Positions 5,405 through 6,226 of a stretch of 6,226 nt of DNA are shown piece by piece. Under the pieces are notes generated by a model that had not been told where the DNA came from, did no database searches, and was given only the letters and a program-made list of their open reading frames with translations. The translations under genes and the position numbers were made by a program. How positions within the stretch are numbered: the first letter of the stretch is position 1; each line of letters starts with the position of its first letter. Source of the stretch: a bacterium (GTDB lineage: Bacteria; Bipolaricaulota; Bipolaricaulia; UBA7950; UBA9294); the NCBI GenBank assembly GCA_030671645.1, contig DAOVHV010000064.1, forward strand, positions 1-6,226, given 5' to 3'.

Positions 5405-6226
5405 TCATTCCCAATCCAGAAGCCGTTGCTCGCCCTCGAGACTTCTGATATCGGTTACATCTTGACTCACTTCCAGGCAGCCCAAGTATTCCCTGCTTTC
5501 GTTTCGTACGGCGAAGTACTGGATGAGAAGAAATCGGCCGTCTAACTGAAGCCAGAACCTGGCAGTGTCTCGAGAGCCTTCCTTGAAAGCTCCCAGGATC
5601 TTGAGAACGGTATCCACACTCTCGGGCGGATGACAGTTGGCGACGCTCCGCCCAATCACAGCCGGCGATCTTGGGAAGATGCGATCGGGACTGTCGGAGT
5701 AGAACTGCACCCGTCCCTCGGGATCGACGAAACTGAGATCCACCGGCAAATGGGTGAGCATGCGGTCGAGTTGCTGTTGCGTCAGCTGGCCGGTGGACAA
5801 GGAGATAGCCCCGCTTGAACCGTCGCTTGCATCGACTGATGGATCGCGCCGATCAGGGCTCCATTCCGAAGGCGTTCCGAACGCATATCCGATCTCGTTG
5901 TCTCCGCGCCGCATCTCGCGCCACTCCGAGGCTGTCAGCTTCTCCAAGGCAAGCGGGAAGAGGATCTTCTCTTCTTTGTAGATCATCTCGGTGATGGTAC
6001 GGGCGACTTCGGCTGCGTCTTCCCTCGCTTCGACGAGGCGGCCGCCGTCGGCCTTCTCTTTGAGCGCGCGCAGAGTCGCCCGGATTTCATCGTGGATGCC
6101 CCACATCACTTGCGTCGGGCCGGTGACACCGTGCCGCTCCAAGTACGGAAACAGTTGGTTCTCCTTGCGAAGATAGTGAATATCGATGACGGCCAATGCA
6201 TCCAATCGTTCGGCGAGTGAAGCAGC
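5405..6226 (-). CDS. DUF438/hemerythrin-like/PAS protein, 5' end outside the window
   Basis: The frame is open to the window edge, giving 273 visible residues; the N-terminal DUF438 part is missing. The TTG at 6205 is not a likely start, since the preceding codons (AASLAER) continue the conserved helix. Numbering from that TTG, the hemerythrin-like HHE part spans about 1-110: HYLRKENQLFPYLERHG (10-26), VMWGIHDEIR (33-42) and MIYKEEKILFP (74-84), then EIGYAFG (104-110). A low-complexity linker (111-140) leads to a PAS domain (about 145-253) with IFPRSPAVIGRSVANCHPP (176-194) and the family's usual end LEGEQRLLDWE (256-266). Proteins of this layout are thought to sense oxygen, nitric oxide or redox state through a non-heme diiron site and the PAS domain. 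No output domain is attached at the C-terminus. The 3' end is complete and adjoins the shared terminator. Confidence 0.9.
   Translation of the reverse strand, partial: AASLAERLDALAVIDIHYLRKENQLFPYLERHGVTGPTQVMWGIHDEIRATLRALKEKADGGRLVEAREDAAEVARTITEMIYKEEKILFPLALEKLTASEWREMRRGDNEIGYAFGTPSEWSPDRRDPSVDASDGSSGAISLSTGQLTQQQLDRMLTHLPVDLSFVDPEGRVQFYSDSPDRIFPRSPAVIGRSVANCHPPESVDTVLKILGAFKEGSRDTARFWLQLDGRFLLIQYFAVRNESREYLGCLEVSQDVTDIRSLEGEQRLLDWE

Noticed and set aside
5954..5986. Tyr in place of a His ligand in MIYKEEKILFP of the hemerythrin-like domain as evidence of a dead metal site
   Set aside because: I recall the same YKEE form as usual in DUF438-type proteins, so it is probably normal for the family and not a lesion.

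Overview
The window is a moderately GC-rich bacterial segment with tightly packed genes and strong Shine-Dalgarno sites before most starts. The gene content (a probable iron-sulfur flavoprotein, a DUF438/hemerythrin-like/PAS protein, a Cache-type nucleotide cyclase, a DUF1573-rhodanese fusion) suggests an anaerobic or microaerophilic, possibly uncultured, bacterium. Several proteins carry Sec signals or periplasmic domains, so a cell envelope of Gram-negative type is plausible. I cannot assign a phylum from the sequence. I see no mobile element, CRISPR array, tRNA or rRNA.

Layout. Positions 1-124 may hold the tail of an upstream gene. On the + strand follow a secreted protein with a CBM9/DOMON-like beta-sandwich (171-845), a 239-base gap with no convincing gene, and a flavodoxin-fold FMN protein with a four-cysteine cluster motif (1085-1786). 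A hairpin lies at the convergent junction with a minus-strand pair. That pair is a small membrane-attached or secreted PepSY-like protein with a Met-rich linker (4347 to 3652), followed 89 bases downstream by a class III adenylate/guanylate cyclase with a periplasmic Cache-type sensor (3562 to 1823). Divergent from the pair, across a 274-base promoter region, is a secreted DUF1573-rhodanese fusion (4622-5329). It ends at a strong bidirectional terminator (5369-5402) shared with the 3' end of a DUF438 hemerythrin/PAS protein on the minus strand (5405-6226), whose start lies outside the window.

How the genes may work together (inference). At least four of the six main products face the outside of the cytoplasm or sense small molecules or redox state, and two handle thiol or Fe-S/flavin chemistry. 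The best-supported unit is the PepSY-like/cyclase pair: same strand, short gap, both exposed outside the membrane. It could be a sensor module that turns an extracellular ligand or metal signal into cAMP or cGMP. The other genes look like independent envelope and redox functions.

Points most worth a second look are the DUF1573-rhodanese fusion with a perfect 12-bp inverted repeat exactly at its domain boundary, the cyclase start (a basic N-terminal tail is encoded in frame upstream of the only ATG), and the ACGCAAG repeats in front of the cyclase.
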